This document shows positions 26,353-35,087 of a stretch of 64,000 bases of DNA, piece by piece. Numbering within the stretch: the first letter of the stretch is position 1; every line of letters begins with the position of its first letter. Position numbers and translations under genes: made by a program. A model generated the notes under the pieces. It ran no database searches and was not told the DNA's origin. It saw only the letters and a list, made by a program, of their open reading frames with translations. The stretch comes from Mycobacterium mantenii (GTDB taxonomy: Bacteria; Actinomycetota; Actinomycetes; Mycobacteriales; Mycobacteriaceae): the NCBI RefSeq assembly GCF_010731775.1, contig NZ_AP022590.1, positions 2,356,001 to 2,420,000 on the forward strand, written 5' to 3'.

Positions 26353-27627
26353 TTATGCTGACTTGAACGTGAGATGTAGCTCCTGCAAGCCACGTATCTG
26401 ATATGTGGGCAAATAATTGAATCGCCGTGCGCCGGCCGGACCATGAATGGCTTCGTTGATCTGGATCTGGTCAAGCCGGTCAAGAAGACTTTCGATGCCG
26501 ACCCGCGCCTCGGCGCGGGCAAGGGCAGCACCCGGGCAGACATGCGGACCTAACCCGAAAGACCGGTGCTGGCGCGCGTTTTGACGTCCGAGGTCGAGGT
26601 CGTCGGGGTTGTCGAAATGGCGCGGATCCCGTCCGGCCGCAGCGCAGACCAGCATCAAGGTGGAGCCGGCCGGGACTTCCACGCCGCCGATGTTGGTGGG
26701 CACTTTCGTCAGCCGGAACGTCCCCTTGATCGGGCCTTCGAGTCGCAGCACCTCTTCGACGAAGTTTGGGATGAGACCGGGTTCGTCCCGGAGGCGCTGC
26801 TGCAATTGCGGGTCCTCGGCGATCCGCAGGAAAGCCGATCCTAGAAGATGAGCCGTGGTGCCGCTGCCGCCGATGAACAACGCCGATGCCAGCTGAAGGA
26901 CATCTTCGATGGTTGGCGTCGATCCGTCCGGGAACGGGGCGGTGGCCATCCGCGTCAAGATGTCGTCGCGAGGATCGGCGCGCCGGTCTTCAATGTAGCG
27001 GGTGAACCGATCATGGACGAAAGAATGTGCATCCCTGGCGATCTCGCTCTTGATGCTGCCCAGCCCGCGGTCCCGGTGCTCGCCCAACATCTCGACGCGA
27101 AATTCAGGCCAGTCTTCTTCCGGGATACCCAACAATGTGCAGATGTTCATGAGCGCGTACGGGGCGGCGAACTCGTGCATGAGGTCGACCGCGCCGTTGT
27201 CGATGAACCGATCGATCTCCTGGTCCGCGAGGCCCCGCATGGCTTGCTCGGTCTCGCTGACGCGTCGGGGCGTGAAGTGTTGCCTCGTCAGTGCCCGGTG
27301 CCGGGTGTGCTGTGGCGGATCCATTGTCATGATCTCTTTACTCAGCGGCAACTGATCCCGGTACTGCTCGATCAGGTCCGCGACATCATCCCCCGCGAGT
27401 GAGACGGGAAAGCCGGGGAACGGACCGCCCGGAGCGATGCATGCCGACAACGAATCGCTGTCTGTGAAGGCGGCGGAAGCCTCGTCGTAGCCGGTGACCA
27501 TCACCACGTCGTGGTGAGACTCCCGGTGTACTGGACATTTACTTCTGAGGTATTCGTAGTATGGCTGTGGGTCGCTGACGAGTTTTTCGTCACGGAAGAA
27601 GTCCACCGATTCGAAGTCGCGGCTCAT
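26353..27627 (-). CDS. Cytochrome P450 with non-acidic I-helix
   Basis: This 424-residue P450 has ExxR in EEVLRLEGP and the heme loop SFGLGPHVCPGAA. The I-helix reads FIGGSGTTAHLL, so the acidic residue normally preceding the conserved Thr is Gly. That acid assists proton delivery for O2 activation, so the mechanism may be modified. The class resembles bacterial P450s of terpene and steroid catabolism. It follows the third Rieske-partner gene by 51 bp and precedes the 6-oxocamphor-hydrolase-like gene. Confidence 0.92.
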   Translation of the reverse strand: MSRDFESVDFFRDEKLVSDPQPYYEYLRSKCPVHRESHHDVVMVTGYDEASAAFTDSDSLSACIAPGGPFPGFPVSLAGDDVADLIEQYRDQLPLSKEIMTMDPPQHTRHRALTRQHFTPRRVSETEQAMRGLADQEIDRFIDNGAVDLMHEFAAPYALMNICTLLGIPEEDWPEFRVEMLGEHRDRGLGSIKSEIARDAHSFVHDRFTRYIEDRRADPRDDILTRMATAPFPDGSTPTIEDVLQLASALFIGGSGTTAHLLGSAFLRIAEDPQLQQRLRDEPGLIPNFVEEVLRLEGPIKGTFRLTKVPTNIGGVEVPAGSTLMLVCAAAGRDPRHFDNPDDLDLGRQNARQHRSFGLGPHVCPGAALARAEARVGIESLLDRLDQIQINEAIHGPAGARRFNYLPTYQIRGLQELHLTFKSA

Positions 27628-27678
27628 AATCTCATCCTCTTGCCTCCGGGGGGTGAATTCAGCTGGAGCCGGTCTCGT

Positions 27679-28020
27679 CTACGGACTGGGCTCCCGAACG
27701 AATTGGATGTAGGCCGAACCGGAATCGGGGATCCTCGGCTGTTTGAAGATGTCCACGGCAAACGAGATCGTGGTGAGCGAATAGAGCAGCCACAGCAGAC
27801 GAAGGGCGTCGTCAGGCAACTCTTTCAAGTCGAATTGGTCCAGGTACTCCATCGCCGCAGGCGCCCGCGGTACGAGCGCATCGTACAGCGCCTGCATATC
27901 GCCGATGGAGCTTGCGAGCCTCTTCTGGTAGCGGTCGTGATCCTTCTCAATCGACCAGTCCGCGAACGGCTCCAAATCAGCGAATTCGGTTGGGAATATT
28001 GCAGTCTCGGTCACCATCAT
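27679..28020 (-). CDS. Small conserved partner of Rieske oxygenase, unknown function (copy 3)
   Basis: This 113-residue paralogue of the proteins at 8240 and 12418 shares FADLEPFA, YDA, FKQPRIPDS and VREP. It has tandem ATG codons at the start and overlaps the Rieske stop by four bases. Three independent co-occurrences with the same Rieske subtype in one window support a real functional link. I do not recognise the family. Confidence 0.85.
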   Translation of the reverse strand: MMVTETAIFPTEFADLEPFADWSIEKDHDRYQKRLASSIGDMQALYDALVPRAPAAMEYLDQFDLKELPDDALRLLWLLYSLTTISFAVDIFKQPRIPDSGSAYIQFVREPSP

Positions 28021-29357
28021 CGGTTCACGTTCCTACCGTTGCCGTTTCCCGCCGAGTCGAGTTCCGCGCGGTATGCCGCCACGTCGTCGGTCACTACCTT
28101 ATGCAGATGACGGATCAGCACCTCTTGGTCGTTGAGAAAGAACTCCCGGCGCGCGTTTGTCTCGATCATGCGCTGGGTCGCCGCGAGCGTGTTGGCGTCC
28201 TGGATCGCGAATTCACGCATGGTCGAAATGGTGTACTCCTGCGACAGACGCTCTGTCGCATTCCTGGGCGGCACGAAGTAGGCCGAGAACACGAACTTGT
28301 GCTCGTTCACGTCGGTCGGCCAGTAGTGATACGTGATGTACCAGTTCCGCGACCAGCACAAGATGACGAAGTTCGGGTATAGCTGCCAGGAATCGAGGCC
28401 CCAGTTGGGCAGCCGGGCCGGGTTGATGCCATCCCCAAGCGGTCCGATGTCGGGCACCGGGATTGGCCCGAAGAAGCCCCCCTTGAACAGCTCGTCCAGG
28501 GGTCGCGCGCTCCGGACGTTGGCGTTCGCGTTCTGGCCGCCCGAGGTGAAAAGCCGGTGTTTGCCGTACTTTCCGAAGAACGGGATCATGAACGGAACCT
28601 TGTCCACTCCGGTCGCGGGACCGGTCGGATTGTTCAGTTTCCCGTGCACATACGGGACGTGGTAGACCTCCTGGAACGCGTCCAGGAACAACTTCCAGTT
28701 CGCCTTGATGGTGGATTCCATCACATAGGTCTGCGTCATCTTCTCGAATGGATAGCTTTCGAGCTTGACCACGTCCGGGCCGAGGAATTCGCGTAGTGAG
28801 TGGCGCGGTTCCTTCTCGAGGTTGATGAAGATGAAGCCGGCCCACACCTCGAGGTGCACCTTGGGCAGACCAAGACGTTCGGGCTCGAGGTCGAAGAACT
28901 CCGCAGCGTTGTGGACATATTGGATCGATCCGTCCAACCCGTACCGCCAGCCGTGAAATTTGCAGGCGATCGCCCGGCACGTCCCTTTGGTCTCCTGGCC
29001 GGGAAACTCATCCCACACCAATTGATTGCCACGGTGCGAGCAGACGTTGTGGAACGCGCGGATCTCGTCGTCCATGCCTCTGATGATGAGCAGTGACGCG
29101 TTGAGGAATCTCAGCTCTTTGGTGAAGTAGCTCCCGCGTCTGGGTAGGTCCTCGACCCGTCCGATGTTGAGCCACGAGCGCCGGAAGACGGCTTCGGTTT
29201 CCAATTCGTAGAACTCACGCGAGAACGAATCCTCGTAGGCGATCGCTCCGGTGTCGAGGCCGAACGCTTCCGTCCAACTGCCGACAGGAGGCTTCTCGAA
29301 GGTCTCAATACCCTTGGCTTCAGCCTCAGTCAGACCCGAGATTTGCGCTGATGTCAT
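28017..29357 (-). CDS. Rieske non-heme iron oxygenase, alpha subunit (extended-loop type, copy 3)
   Basis: The 446-residue protein has CSHRGNQ and CKFHGWR Rieske ligands with a 23-residue interval and an extra Cys, as in copies 1 and 2. The catalytic iron site is DAFQEVYHVPYVHGK. The ATG at 29357 follows AAAGGA by nine bases; a TTG two codons upstream is less likely. It heads a minus-strand run that continues with the small partner, P450, 6-oxocamphor-hydrolase-like, XdhC-like and MobA-like genes. Site F lies upstream. Confidence 0.92.
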   Translation of the reverse strand: MTSAQISGLTEAEAKGIETFEKPPVGSWTEAFGLDTGAIAYEDSFSREFYELETEAVFRRSWLNIGRVEDLPRRGSYFTKELRFLNASLLIIRGMDDEIRAFHNVCSHRGNQLVWDEFPGQETKGTCRAIACKFHGWRYGLDGSIQYVHNAAEFFDLEPERLGLPKVHLEVWAGFIFINLEKEPRHSLREFLGPDVVKLESYPFEKMTQTYVMESTIKANWKLFLDAFQEVYHVPYVHGKLNNPTGPATGVDKVPFMIPFFGKYGKHRLFTSGGQNANANVRSARPLDELFKGGFFGPIPVPDIGPLGDGINPARLPNWGLDSWQLYPNFVILCWSRNWYITYHYWPTDVNEHKFVFSAYFVPPRNATERLSQEYTISTMREFAIQDANTLAATQRMIETNARREFFLNDQEVLIRHLHKVVTDDVAAYRAELDSAGNGNGRNVNR

Positions 29358-29408
29358 GCCCAATGGTCCTTTCGCAACGCGCCATCCTGGCCCAGCATCC
29401 TGCTAAAG

Positions 29409-29424
29409 TATATCGTATATTTTC
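29409..29424. promoter_or_regulatory. Operator-like AT-rich palindrome, site F
   Basis: TATATCGTATATTTTC lies 52 bp upstream of the Rieske start at 29357 and 33 bp past the end of the ferredoxin gene. It probably controls the six-gene minus-strand operon down to 23745. Confidence 0.55.
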
Positions 29425-29456
29425 GCAGGTCAAGGCACTGCGAGAAGCTCACGTTG

Positions 29457-29786
29457 TCACTCCTGGTATTCAACGACGACGCGTTTCGTCACCGGATATC
29501 CCTGGCAAGTCAGCACCCACCCCTCGTCGACCTCGTCGGGCATCAACGCGGTGTTGGCCTGCATTTCCACCTGGCCCTCCTTGAGAAGCGCCATACAGGT
29601 GGCGCATTCGCCGGCCTCGCATGAAAAAGGCGGCGAGATCCCGGCTCGCCGGGCGGTCTCGAGCAGGCTCTCCCCCGCCGTGTACGGCTGTCGATACCGC
29701 CGGCCGTTCCAGGTGATGACGACCTCTTCGGTCGCCTCGCGGGCAGTCTGATCGCTGGGCGCCGTTGCGCGGAACTCCGCTGTCAT
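29457..29786 (-). CDS. Plant-type [2Fe-2S] ferredoxin
   Basis: The ~109-residue protein has the cluster ligands of a plant-type ferredoxin: CEAGECATC, then a Cys in VLTCQGYP. There is no fused reductase domain, so a separate ferredoxin reductase must supply electrons; none is in the window. It is the obvious donor candidate for the three extended-loop Rieske oxygenases and perhaps the P450s (inference). The ATG at 29786 starts just before the domain; a GTG five codons earlier is possible. It has its own upstream palindrome (site G). Confidence 0.9.
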   Translation of the reverse strand: MTAEFRATAPSDQTAREATEEVVITWNGRRYRQPYTAGESLLETARRAGISPPFSCEAGECATCMALLKEGQVEMQANTALMPDEVDEGWVLTCQGYPVTKRVVVEYQE

Positions 29787-29810
29787 TTGCCATAGCCTCA
29801 CGTCGTTTTA

Positions 29811-29826
29811 GATACTATATATTATC
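29811..29826. promoter_or_regulatory. Operator-like AT-rich palindrome, site G
   Basis: GATACTATATATTATC has GATA/TATC arms and the ATAT core, and is the best representative of the motif. It lies 25 bp upstream of the ferredoxin start. Confidence 0.7.
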
Positions 29827-29872
29827 GTACAGGATGGGTGCGGTCGTCTCGAGACGCGCCACCGAAGGTGGC

Positions 29873-30619
29873 TCACATGACCATCCCACCGTTGACGGCG
29901 TAAACCTGACCCGTGATGTACGAGGCGGCCTCGCTACAGAGGAAGGCGCAGGTCGCCGCTATCTCGTCGGCCGTCCCCTTTCTGCCGAGCGGGACACGGG
30001 TGGAGACGATCCCGTCGTCGGGAATGTTTCCCGCAGCCTGCGCGTGCCGGCTCATCGGAGTGTCGATCACCCCTGGAGGGACCGTGTTGACCGTGATGCC
30101 GCACGGCGCGAGTTCACGGGCAAGGGCCTTGGTCAGCGCGATGACACCGCCCTTGGCAGCCGAGTAGTGCGCCATTCTGGCAGTGCCCCATTGTCCGGCC
30201 GCTGACGATACCGTCACGATCCGTCCCCACCCTGCGTCGGTCATGTCGGGAATCACTGCCTGGACGCAAAGGAAGGTGCCGGTGAGGTTGACGTCGATCA
30301 CCCGGCGCCACAACTCGAGGCTGATGTCGAGGCACGAGTCGTAGGGCGCGATGCCTGCACTGGTGACCATGATCGAGACCGTCCCGAGTTCGCGCCGCAC
30401 GTTGCCGAGGGCGGCGTCAACCGACTCCTTGTCGGCGACGTCGACCTCGACGCCGATGGCGCGAGGACCGCTGGACGACAGTTCGGCCGCGGTTTTCGCC
30501 GCCGCCTCGCCCTGAAGGTCGAGCACAGCGACCGAGTTTCCTTGCTGCGCAAGGTGCCTGCAGATCGCCAGCCCCATCCCCGATGCGCCGCCGGTCACCA
30601 CCGCCACACGCCCCATCAC
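29873..30619 (-). CDS. Short-chain dehydrogenase/reductase
   Basis: The 248-residue SDR has GGASGMG, YSAAK with an upstream VSSAAG Ser, and the C-terminal SYITGQVYAVNGG. The structural NNAG is TSAG. It is FabG-like in length. It lies 36 bp after the aldehyde dehydrogenase gene and belongs to the minus-strand operon behind site H. It probably dehydrogenates an alcohol intermediate. Confidence 0.9.
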   Translation of the reverse strand: MMGRVAVVTGGASGMGLAICRHLAQQGNSVAVLDLQGEAAAKTAAELSSSGPRAIGVEVDVADKESVDAALGNVRRELGTVSIMVTSAGIAPYDSCLDISLELWRRVIDVNLTGTFLCVQAVIPDMTDAGWGRIVTVSSAAGQWGTARMAHYSAAKGGVIALTKALARELAPCGITVNTVPPGVIDTPMSRHAQAAGNIPDDGIVSTRVPLGRKGTADEIAATCAFLCSEAASYITGQVYAVNGGMVM

Positions 30620-30655
30620 GACCTCCAGTCAACGTCTCAACACGGTGCGGCCGGC

Positions 30656-32140
30656 TCAGCCGCCTGGCCTACCCGTTCCTGTACCACCGATGCGAATCGC
30701 AACATTCTTGGTTTGCACGTAATTGAGCAGTGCTTCCTGACCCTTTTCGCGTCCGAACCCCGAGCGTTTCGTCCCGCCGAACGGCGTTTCCACACCGCCG
30801 GCGAACCATTCGTTGACGAAGACCTGCCCGGCGACCAACCGTTCCGCCGTCCAGTGCGCAAGGCTCAGGTCATTGGTATGCACGCCGGCGCAGAGGCCGT
30901 ACTCGGTGCCGTTGGCGAGCGCCACCGCCTCCTCGGGCTCCTCGAACGACTGCACCACCAGAACAGGTCCGAAAACCTCGCTCTGCACGATCTCCGAATC
31001 CGATGCGACGTTCGTGATGATCGTCGGTTCCATGAAGTGCCCGCGCAGGTAGCCGACGCGCTTGCCACCCGTCATCACCTCGCCGCCGGATGCCGACGCG
31101 CGCTGCGCGAACCCCTCCACCTTGGCGAGCTGCTGTTCGGAGATCACCGGACCCAAATCCGGGCCCTCAATAGCGGGCCCGATCGTGAACCGGCCCACTC
31201 GCTCGGCGATCGATTCGACGACACGATCGTGCACCGAACGATGCACCACGAGTCGCGAAGCGGCCGAACATACCTGCCCGGCGTGGGTGAAAATTCCCGC
31301 CGTCGTCGATGCCACCGCCTGTGCCAGGTCGGCATCCGGGTACACCACGGCAGCGGACTTCCCGCCCAGCTCCATCACCGTCGGGATGACCCGCGCCGCG
31401 GCGGCGCACATGATGCTTTGACCGGTGGCGACGCTACCGGTGAACACGATGTGGTCGATGCCGTTGTGCGCCACGAGCGCTGCCCCAGCCTCGTCGCCAT
31501 AGCCGCAGACAATGTTTACGACGCCATCGGGAACGCCGGCACGGCTGCACGCCTCGGCAAGAAAGGTGCACGCCAGCGGCGAGAGCTCGGGCGTCTTGAG
31601 CACCACCGTGTTGCCGGTCGCGATCGCACACGCGATCGACCGCGCGGCGAGCTGCAACGGGAAGTTCCAGGGCACAATTTGCGCGGAAACGCCGAACGGC
31701 GCGCGGATAGTGTAGTCGACGTAGTCTCGCCCAAGCGGGATCGACACGCCCTCGAGCTTGTCGGCGAGACCGCCGTAATAGGTGAAATAGCGCACTGCTG
31801 CCATCGGCTCATTGTTGGCGCTCTGGATCGGCTTACCGTTCTCCAGGCAGTCGACGACGGCAATGTCCTCGGCCATCTCCTGCAATTGCCGGGCGATCTC
31901 CAACATCATGGCGCCGCGCTCCGCAGGCCGCATGTCGACCAGCACACGGGAGTCGAAGGCGCGACGGGCAGCGTCTACCGCTGCATCGACATCACCCGCG
32001 CTCGCTTGGGCGACCTCGGCGAGGTGCTGACCCGTCGACGGATCCTCCACCGGAATGAAGTCGCCGCGATGTGAGGCGGTCCATCGCCCATCGATGTAAT
32101 TCAGCCAGCGCTTCGCGATCGTCGCTGCGTCGATCGGCAT
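30656..32140 (-). CDS. NAD(P)-dependent aldehyde dehydrogenase
   Basis: The 494-residue ALDH-superfamily protein has the catalytic Cys in HAGQVCSAASR, the general-base Glu in VMELGGKSAAVV and the cofactor segment FTGSVATG. It oxidises an aldehyde to the acid that a CoA ligase can then activate. The start at 32140 is preceded by a modest AGGA site. It is the first gene of the minus-strand operon, divergent from the heme-oxygenase-like gene at 32245 with site H between. Confidence 0.93.
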   Translation of the reverse strand: MPIDAATIAKRWLNYIDGRWTASHRGDFIPVEDPSTGQHLAEVAQASAGDVDAAVDAARRAFDSRVLVDMRPAERGAMMLEIARQLQEMAEDIAVVDCLENGKPIQSANNEPMAAVRYFTYYGGLADKLEGVSIPLGRDYVDYTIRAPFGVSAQIVPWNFPLQLAARSIACAIATGNTVVLKTPELSPLACTFLAEACSRAGVPDGVVNIVCGYGDEAGAALVAHNGIDHIVFTGSVATGQSIMCAAAARVIPTVMELGGKSAAVVYPDADLAQAVASTTAGIFTHAGQVCSAASRLVVHRSVHDRVVESIAERVGRFTIGPAIEGPDLGPVISEQQLAKVEGFAQRASASGGEVMTGGKRVGYLRGHFMEPTIITNVASDSEIVQSEVFGPVLVVQSFEEPEEAVALANGTEYGLCAGVHTNDLSLAHWTAERLVAGQVFVNEWFAGGVETPFGGTKRSGFGREKGQEALLNYVQTKNVAIRIGGTGTGRPGG

Positions 32141-32180
32141 CTCGGAGTCCTGACGTCGGTATGCGTGAAGTGTGCGTGAC

Positions 32181-32196
32181 GATTTAATATTATATC
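32181..32196. promoter_or_regulatory. Operator-like AT-rich palindrome, site H (divergent promoter)
   Basis: GATTTAATATTATATC lies between the divergent starts at 32140 and 32245. Its reverse complement matches sites A and E closely over the first 11 bases. Confidence 0.68.
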
Positions 32197-32244
32197 TAGT
32201 GATAGTATCCGGATTTTGAAGGGTGCCCAGCGAAAGGATTGCTC

Positions 32245-33078
32245 ATGACCGGACTGCCGTACGACGGCCGAGATCGGCGCGCGCCAGAGCGGACCAGCGG
32301 CATTTCCCCTGAAGATTTCCAGGCTCAGCTGGTCGAGACCGTGGTGACCACCGCGATGGAGCACATGAAGCGCCCGTTCGTCATCCCCGATCACTACGAC
32401 CAGACTCAGGCCCGCCTGTACCACGCAACCTCGATGAAGTACTTCTCGTTCTTCGCGTGGCGCTTCCCGAGCTGGTTGCTGGAGATCGCGTCACGCTGTC
32501 CATACCAGGACGTACGCCGCGAGATCATTCAAGACTGCGTCGACGAAGAGGTCGGTGACGAAGACGCCAACGGTCGCTGCCACGTCGATGTCCTCTACGA
32601 CGAGACCGAAGCCTGTGGCGTCGCACGTGAGGACGTCGCCGCGACTCCCCCGACCCCGCTTCTGCACGCCTGCATCCTGGCTCTGGACGACCTTGCCCGG
32701 ACGCTGCCCTGGGAGGCGGCCTACGCCGCAATCGCCGGGCTGGAGATTGTCAATTCCAAACCTGCAGTGGAGCTGCGAGTAAAGCTGATGACCCCCGAAC
32801 AATTGGCCGACGCCACCGCTGCAATGTCTTCGTCGCTGCCCGAGCGACTCGGTATTCCCGGCGACGACCTCTTGTTCAACGCGTTGCACGGCTACAAGGA
32901 CCAGTTTCACGGCGGTGGTGAGCTCGAGTTGCTGGCCAAATACGGCACCGACCCGCGCATCCAGCGAGAGATGCTCTGGGCAGCGAAGACTGCCGTGGAG
33001 ACGTTCGCGCTGATGTTCGGCGAGATCGAGCGGCTCGCTCTCGAGGCCGTAGAAGGGGCACCCACCGTCGCGGCGTGA
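32245..33078 (+). CDS. Heme-oxygenase-like putative diiron oxygenase, paralogue of the gene at 1801
   Basis: The 277-residue protein is nearly identical over long stretches to the protein encoded at 1801-2637. It keeps the ligand pattern E-x6-H (GDEDANGRCH) and H-x3-D-x2-H (HGYKDQFH). The start was set by the shared MTGLPYDG and AAAGGA upstream; a TTG two codons earlier was rejected. The two copies bracket the oxygenase block, each behind the shared palindrome, so they are co-regulated duplicates and not allelic remnants. Its reaction is unknown. Confidence 0.72.
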   Translation: MTGLPYDGRDRRAPERTSGISPEDFQAQLVETVVTTAMEHMKRPFVIPDHYDQTQARLYHATSMKYFSFFAWRFPSWLLEIASRCPYQDVRREIIQDCVDEEVGDEDANGRCHVDVLYDETEACGVAREDVAATPPTPLLHACILALDDLARTLPWEAAYAAIAGLEIVNSKPAVELRVKLMTPEQLADATAAMSSSLPERLGIPGDDLLFNALHGYKDQFHGGGELELLAKYGTDPRIQREMLWAAKTAVETFALMFGEIERLALEAVEGAPTVAA

Positions 33079-33104
33079 CTTTCACCCGCCGTCATGGGCG
33101 ACCA

Positions 33105-34364
33105 TCAGGCCGGCACCAGCCGCACGGGGAGATCCTTCAGCGAGCAGGTGATCATGTTGGTGATGCCGACCGAGCGATACGACGGCTCGCCCAGCATCTC
33201 GATATCCTTCACCCTGGCGAGAAGTTCGGAGAACATCACTTTGATGTTGCGCCGCGCCAGGTTGGCGCCCAGGCAATAGTGCACGCCGTGTCCGCCGAAA
33301 CCTAAGTGAGGGTTCGGGTTTCGAGTGACATCGAAGCGGAACGGATCGGTGAACACCGCTGCGTCGCGATTGGCGGACGCGTACCACATGCTGACCCGAT
33401 CCCCCGACCGGATCCGCGCATCGTGCAGGGTAACGTCTCGCGTTGCGGTTCGACCGAAATACGACGTCGGCGAGGTCCAGCGGACGATTTCGTCGACCGC
33501 GGTGTCCAGGACCGATGGGTCACGCCGCATTCGATCCATCTGGGCTGGGTGTTCAAGCAGTGCCAGCAATCCCGCCGCGATTGAATCGCGTGTGGTCTCG
33601 CTGCCCGCGAACACCAGGAGAATAAAGAACAGGTCAAGTTCGAGTTCGCTCAGCCGTGTGGTTGTGCCATCGAGGTGTTCGACCGCGGCCGTTGTGAGTT
33701 TGCTCCACACGTCATCCTGCGGTGACCGGCGTTTGTTCTCGGCAAGTTCGTGCGCGTAGGCGTACGTCTTGCCAAGGCTCTCGGCAAGTTCGACTTCAGT
33801 GCGTCCAGATTGCGGGTCAAAAGTGTCCAGGACCTTTGTCACCAGCCCGAACAGCTCGGCCCGGTCATCCTGGGGAATTCCGACGATGTCGGCGATCATG
33901 TGCATCGGCAGCTGATAGGCGACCTCGTCGACGAAGTTGCACGCCCCTTTCGTCAGTGCCTGATCGACCACTGTGACCGCCCAGGCCCGTGCTTGGTCCT
34001 CAAGCCTGGCGACCATCCGGGGCGTGAAGCCTCGGTTGACGAGCCGGCGCAGCCGCGAGTGATCGGGCGGGTCCATGGCAATGAGCGTCATGCCCCGCGC
34101 GTTCGGGTCCCAGTCCGGGATGCTCGGGCCTTCATACGATCGGAAGTTCTCATGATCGCGACTTACCGTGTCGATGTCGGCGTGGCGCGACACCACCCAG
34201 AACGGCCGGTCAACATGCTTGGTTCCCGGCGTCTCCGGGTGGCGCCACACCGGGGCCTGCTCCCGAAGCACCGTGAATACGTCGTGCGGAAACCCGTGCC
34301 GAAACAGTTCCGGATCGCCGAGGTCGATCGAGTCCAAGGTCGGCCTTGCAGTCTCAACGCTCAC
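33105..34364 (-). CDS. Cytochrome P450
   Basis: The 419-residue P450 has I-helix FAGSETTRDS, ExxR in DEIVRW and heme loop FGGHGVHYCLGANLARR. The frame is open upstream, but the GTG at 34364 follows GGAAAGGGG and starts the homology (SVETARPTLDSIDLGD). It converges with the heme-oxygenase-like gene with 26 bp between stops. It is the last regulon member, with site I upstream, before the mce-linked genes. Confidence 0.92.
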   Translation of the reverse strand: MSVETARPTLDSIDLGDPELFRHGFPHDVFTVLREQAPVWRHPETPGTKHVDRPFWVVSRHADIDTVSRDHENFRSYEGPSIPDWDPNARGMTLIAMDPPDHSRLRRLVNRGFTPRMVARLEDQARAWAVTVVDQALTKGACNFVDEVAYQLPMHMIADIVGIPQDDRAELFGLVTKVLDTFDPQSGRTEVELAESLGKTYAYAHELAENKRRSPQDDVWSKLTTAAVEHLDGTTTRLSELELDLFFILLVFAGSETTRDSIAAGLLALLEHPAQMDRMRRDPSVLDTAVDEIVRWTSPTSYFGRTATRDVTLHDARIRSGDRVSMWYASANRDAAVFTDPFRFDVTRNPNPHLGFGGHGVHYCLGANLARRNIKVMFSELLARVKDIEMLGEPSYRSVGITNMITCSLKDLPVRLVPA

Positions 34365-34387
34365 TGGGTAACCCCTTTCCGATCCCA

Positions 34388-34403
34388 GGCGGTATATAAT
34401 ATC
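34388..34403. promoter_or_regulatory. Operator-like AT-rich palindrome, site I
   Basis: On the minus strand it reads GATATTATATACCGCC. The left arm and core are strong and the right arm is poor. It lies 23 bp upstream of the P450 GTG start. Confidence 0.5.
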
Positions 34404-34599
34404 CTGGATTTCCTCACGCTGCGAGTCGCTGCCATTGGCGCACGGCGAGCGACATTCCATCGGCGCGCAGGTGAACTCAACACAGACGAGTCGATTTACC
34501 GGAAGCGACGGCCCTCCCGCGTCGTCGCGCGACGCACCAAACTGAAAAGTCTCGACATCAGTCCACCGGGCGCGATGCGATTTTGCGATCACGTCGCAG

Positions 34600-34998
34600 T
34601 CAGTTCTTGAAGGTGGTGCTCCCGTAGCATGCCGCATTGCCAACGTCGAGGGTGTTTTGGCAGATGACTTTTCCTTGGAAATAGATTCGCACGGTGACCC
34701 ACTTACCAGGTCGCCATACTGGCAGAGCGGCGATACTGCTTCGCCAGTCGGCGCGCACTTCCGCGCCGTCGGTTGACGGGCTGTGAGCGTCGATCACCGT
34801 TACGTTGGTCCGCCATGGCAGCTGGACACCGTCGAGCACTTTTCGCTGGGAGAGGTCGAAGTACTCGACGTTCGCTGTGGCGACGTCGTTGGAAACAACC
34901 TCGTATGTCACGCTGTCCGCTGCCTGAGCGCGTGGTGCCAATACCCCGGCAGAAATGGCGGGAATCAGCGAAAGAATTACGAAACAGATGCGAATCAT
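34600..34998 (-). CDS. MmpS-like exported protein
   Basis: The 132-residue protein has a hydrophobic signal sequence (FVILSLIPAISAGVLA) cleaved probably after AQA. The mature part begins VTYEVVSNDVATANVEYFD and includes LPWRTNVTV, as in MmpS family proteins. MmpS normally partners an MmpL lipid transporter, but no mmpL is in the window. The ATG at 34998 follows GGAAGACC and begins the signal peptide, whereas the frame opens further upstream. It lies downstream of the mce genes on the same strand, so a role in cell-envelope lipid traffic is likely. Confidence 0.68.
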   Translation of the reverse strand: MIRICFVILSLIPAISAGVLAPRAQAADSVTYEVVSNDVATANVEYFDLSQRKVLDGVQLPWRTNVTVIDAHSPSTDGAEVRADWRSSIAALPVWRPGKWVTVRIYFQGKVICQNTLDVGNAACYGSTTFKN

Positions 34999-35087
34999 AG
35001 TGGTCTTCCGGTGAGTATCGGGCCGAACCGAAAATTTCTCACAGCACCAACGGCACGAGCTAGCGAAACGCATCTGATGGCCATTAC

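Noticed and set aside
30542..32074. 510-codon open frame on the plus strand
   Set aside because: It is antisense to the aldehyde dehydrogenase and SDR genes and low in family features; a GC-rich shadow frame.
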